Source of the DNA: Mycobacteriales bacterium | Lineage (GTDB): Bacteria; Actinomycetota; Actinomycetes; DATLTS01 | DNA: 64,000 nucleotides | NCBI GenBank assembly: GCA_035533475.1 | Contig: DATLTS010000048.1 | Location: 156,928 to 220,927 of the forward strand | Direction of reading: 5' to 3' | In this document: piece by piece, positions 63,731-64,000 of the stretch | Numbering within the stretch: position 1 is the stretch's first letter | Layout: every line of letters begins with the position of its first letter | Program-made: the position numbers and the translations under genes | Notes under the pieces: model-generated | What the model saw: only the letters and a program-made list of their open reading frames with translations | The model's database searches: none | What the model was told of the DNA's origin: nothing

Positions 63731-64000
63731 TCAACTGGTGAGGATGCGGGCCAGCGCCGGGTAGCCGACGAGGATTACGAAACCGATCCCGAGCAGGGCA
63801 GCGGGAAGGGTCATGGTTTCTGACCGCGCGTTGGCTTGCGCCTCGGTCGCGGAAAGGCTGGCGGCGCGGATCGATCGGGCCTTGGCCAGCAAGGTGTCGT
63901 AGATGGCCGCACCGTCGTTACCGGCCAGGGTGACAACGTCGGCGAGATCGGTGAGTTCGCTGACCCCCAGCTCATCGGCGAGTTGAGCCAAGGCGACCCA
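63731..64000 (-). CDS. TadC-like type II secretion F-domain protein (5' partial)
   Basis: Only the C-terminal ~89 codons are inside the window; the frame is open at the window edge. ALAQLADELGVSELTDLADVVTLAGNDGAAIYDTLLAKARSIR and the final GIGFVILVGYPALARIL helix match the end of the GspF/TadC domain. TadC and TadB form the inner-membrane platform of Tad pili. An element-encoded cpaF and tadB would be expected upstream, beyond the window. Confidence 0.82.
   Translation of the reverse strand, partial: WVALAQLADELGVSELTDLADVVTLAGNDGAAIYDTLLAKARSIRAASLSATEAQANARSETMTLPAALLGIGFVILVGYPALARILTS

Larger units (their letters stand above)
45034..64000. mobile_element. Integrative and conjugative element (left ~19 kb; right end outside window)
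   Basis: The element begins where cpaF is broken and reaches past the window end. It carries a large serine recombinase at the junction, a methyltransferase operon, a winged-helix regulator, and a transfer operon (VirB2-, TrbL/VirB6-, PrgI/VirB3-, VirB4-, VirD4-like, replication-relaxation protein, lytic transglycosylase). A Tad-type pilus operon ending in a LysM-BTAD protein follows. No tyrosine integrase or standard relaxase motif was seen in this part. The single left boundary and gene content are seen; transfer ability is inferred. Confidence 0.75.

Overview
The window is high-GC DNA with frequent GTG starts and many 4-base ATGA/GTGA stop-start overlaps. The gene order manB / trm112-like / SIS isomerase, then mtrA-mtrB-lpqB-hpf-response regulator-secA, is a conserved actinobacterial block known from Mycobacterium and Streptomyces. 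The host is therefore an actinomycete. The mix of genes (WS/DGAT acyltransferase, SAF/CpaE-type Tad genes, Rv3235-like protein) fits a poorly described lineage, but I cannot name it from sequence alone.

Bases 1-23,100 are mostly core chromosome. They hold a large membrane glycosyltransferase (cut by the window edge) with its DUF5719 partner, a degenerate metallopeptidase, DUF3499 and zinc-ribbon proteins, sugar-phosphate enzymes (phosphomannomutase, SIS isomerase), and S-adenosylhomocysteine hydrolase behind a MerR-type regulator. Then come methylthioribose-1-phosphate isomerase, the MtrAB-LpqB envelope system, hibernation factor HPF, a NarL-type regulator, a CaCA antiporter and SecA. Bases 22,557-26,740 hold an Rv3235-like protein, a LysM protein, an unrecognised beta-rich protein, a SAF/CpaB-like protein and a CpaE-like ATPase. 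Bases 26,725-33,240 hold lipid and amino-acid metabolism: acyl-CoA dehydrogenase, HAD hydrolase, WS/DGAT, patatin, a DUF6912 protein and P5C dehydrogenase. An HTH regulator with a clear leaderless promoter follows.

Bases 33,780-44,020 encode a 2,889-residue surface protein with about 30 Ig-like modules, 24 of them in a block of about 270-bp repeats. It is translationally coupled to a membrane GGDEF protein. A host cpaF ATPase gene follows at 44,188.

Homology of that cpaF stops abruptly near 45,033. From there to the window end lies an integrated element whose right end is not in view. It starts with a large serine recombinase reading toward the junction. Behind it is a tightly coupled minus-strand operon: two tandem paralogous DNA methyltransferases, a 38-codon microgene, a small unknown protein and the recombinase. 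A plus-strand type IV secretion operon follows: sigma-like protein, VirB2-like pilin, TrbL/VirB6-like, PrgI/VirB3-like, VirB4, VirD4, replication-relaxation protein and lytic transglycosylase. It is preceded by a two-domain winged-helix regulator and a striking TTGAACA repeat array. A convergent minus-strand Tad-type pilus operon (TadC, Flp-like, two TadE-like, one TadG-like) ends in a LysM-BTAD fusion protein. The element is best read as an integrative and conjugative element carrying both a type IV secretion system and a Tad-like pilus. A 37-bp sequence occurs twice in it, once just before the methyltransferase operon and once before the transfer genes. No tRNA, rRNA or CRISPR was seen.
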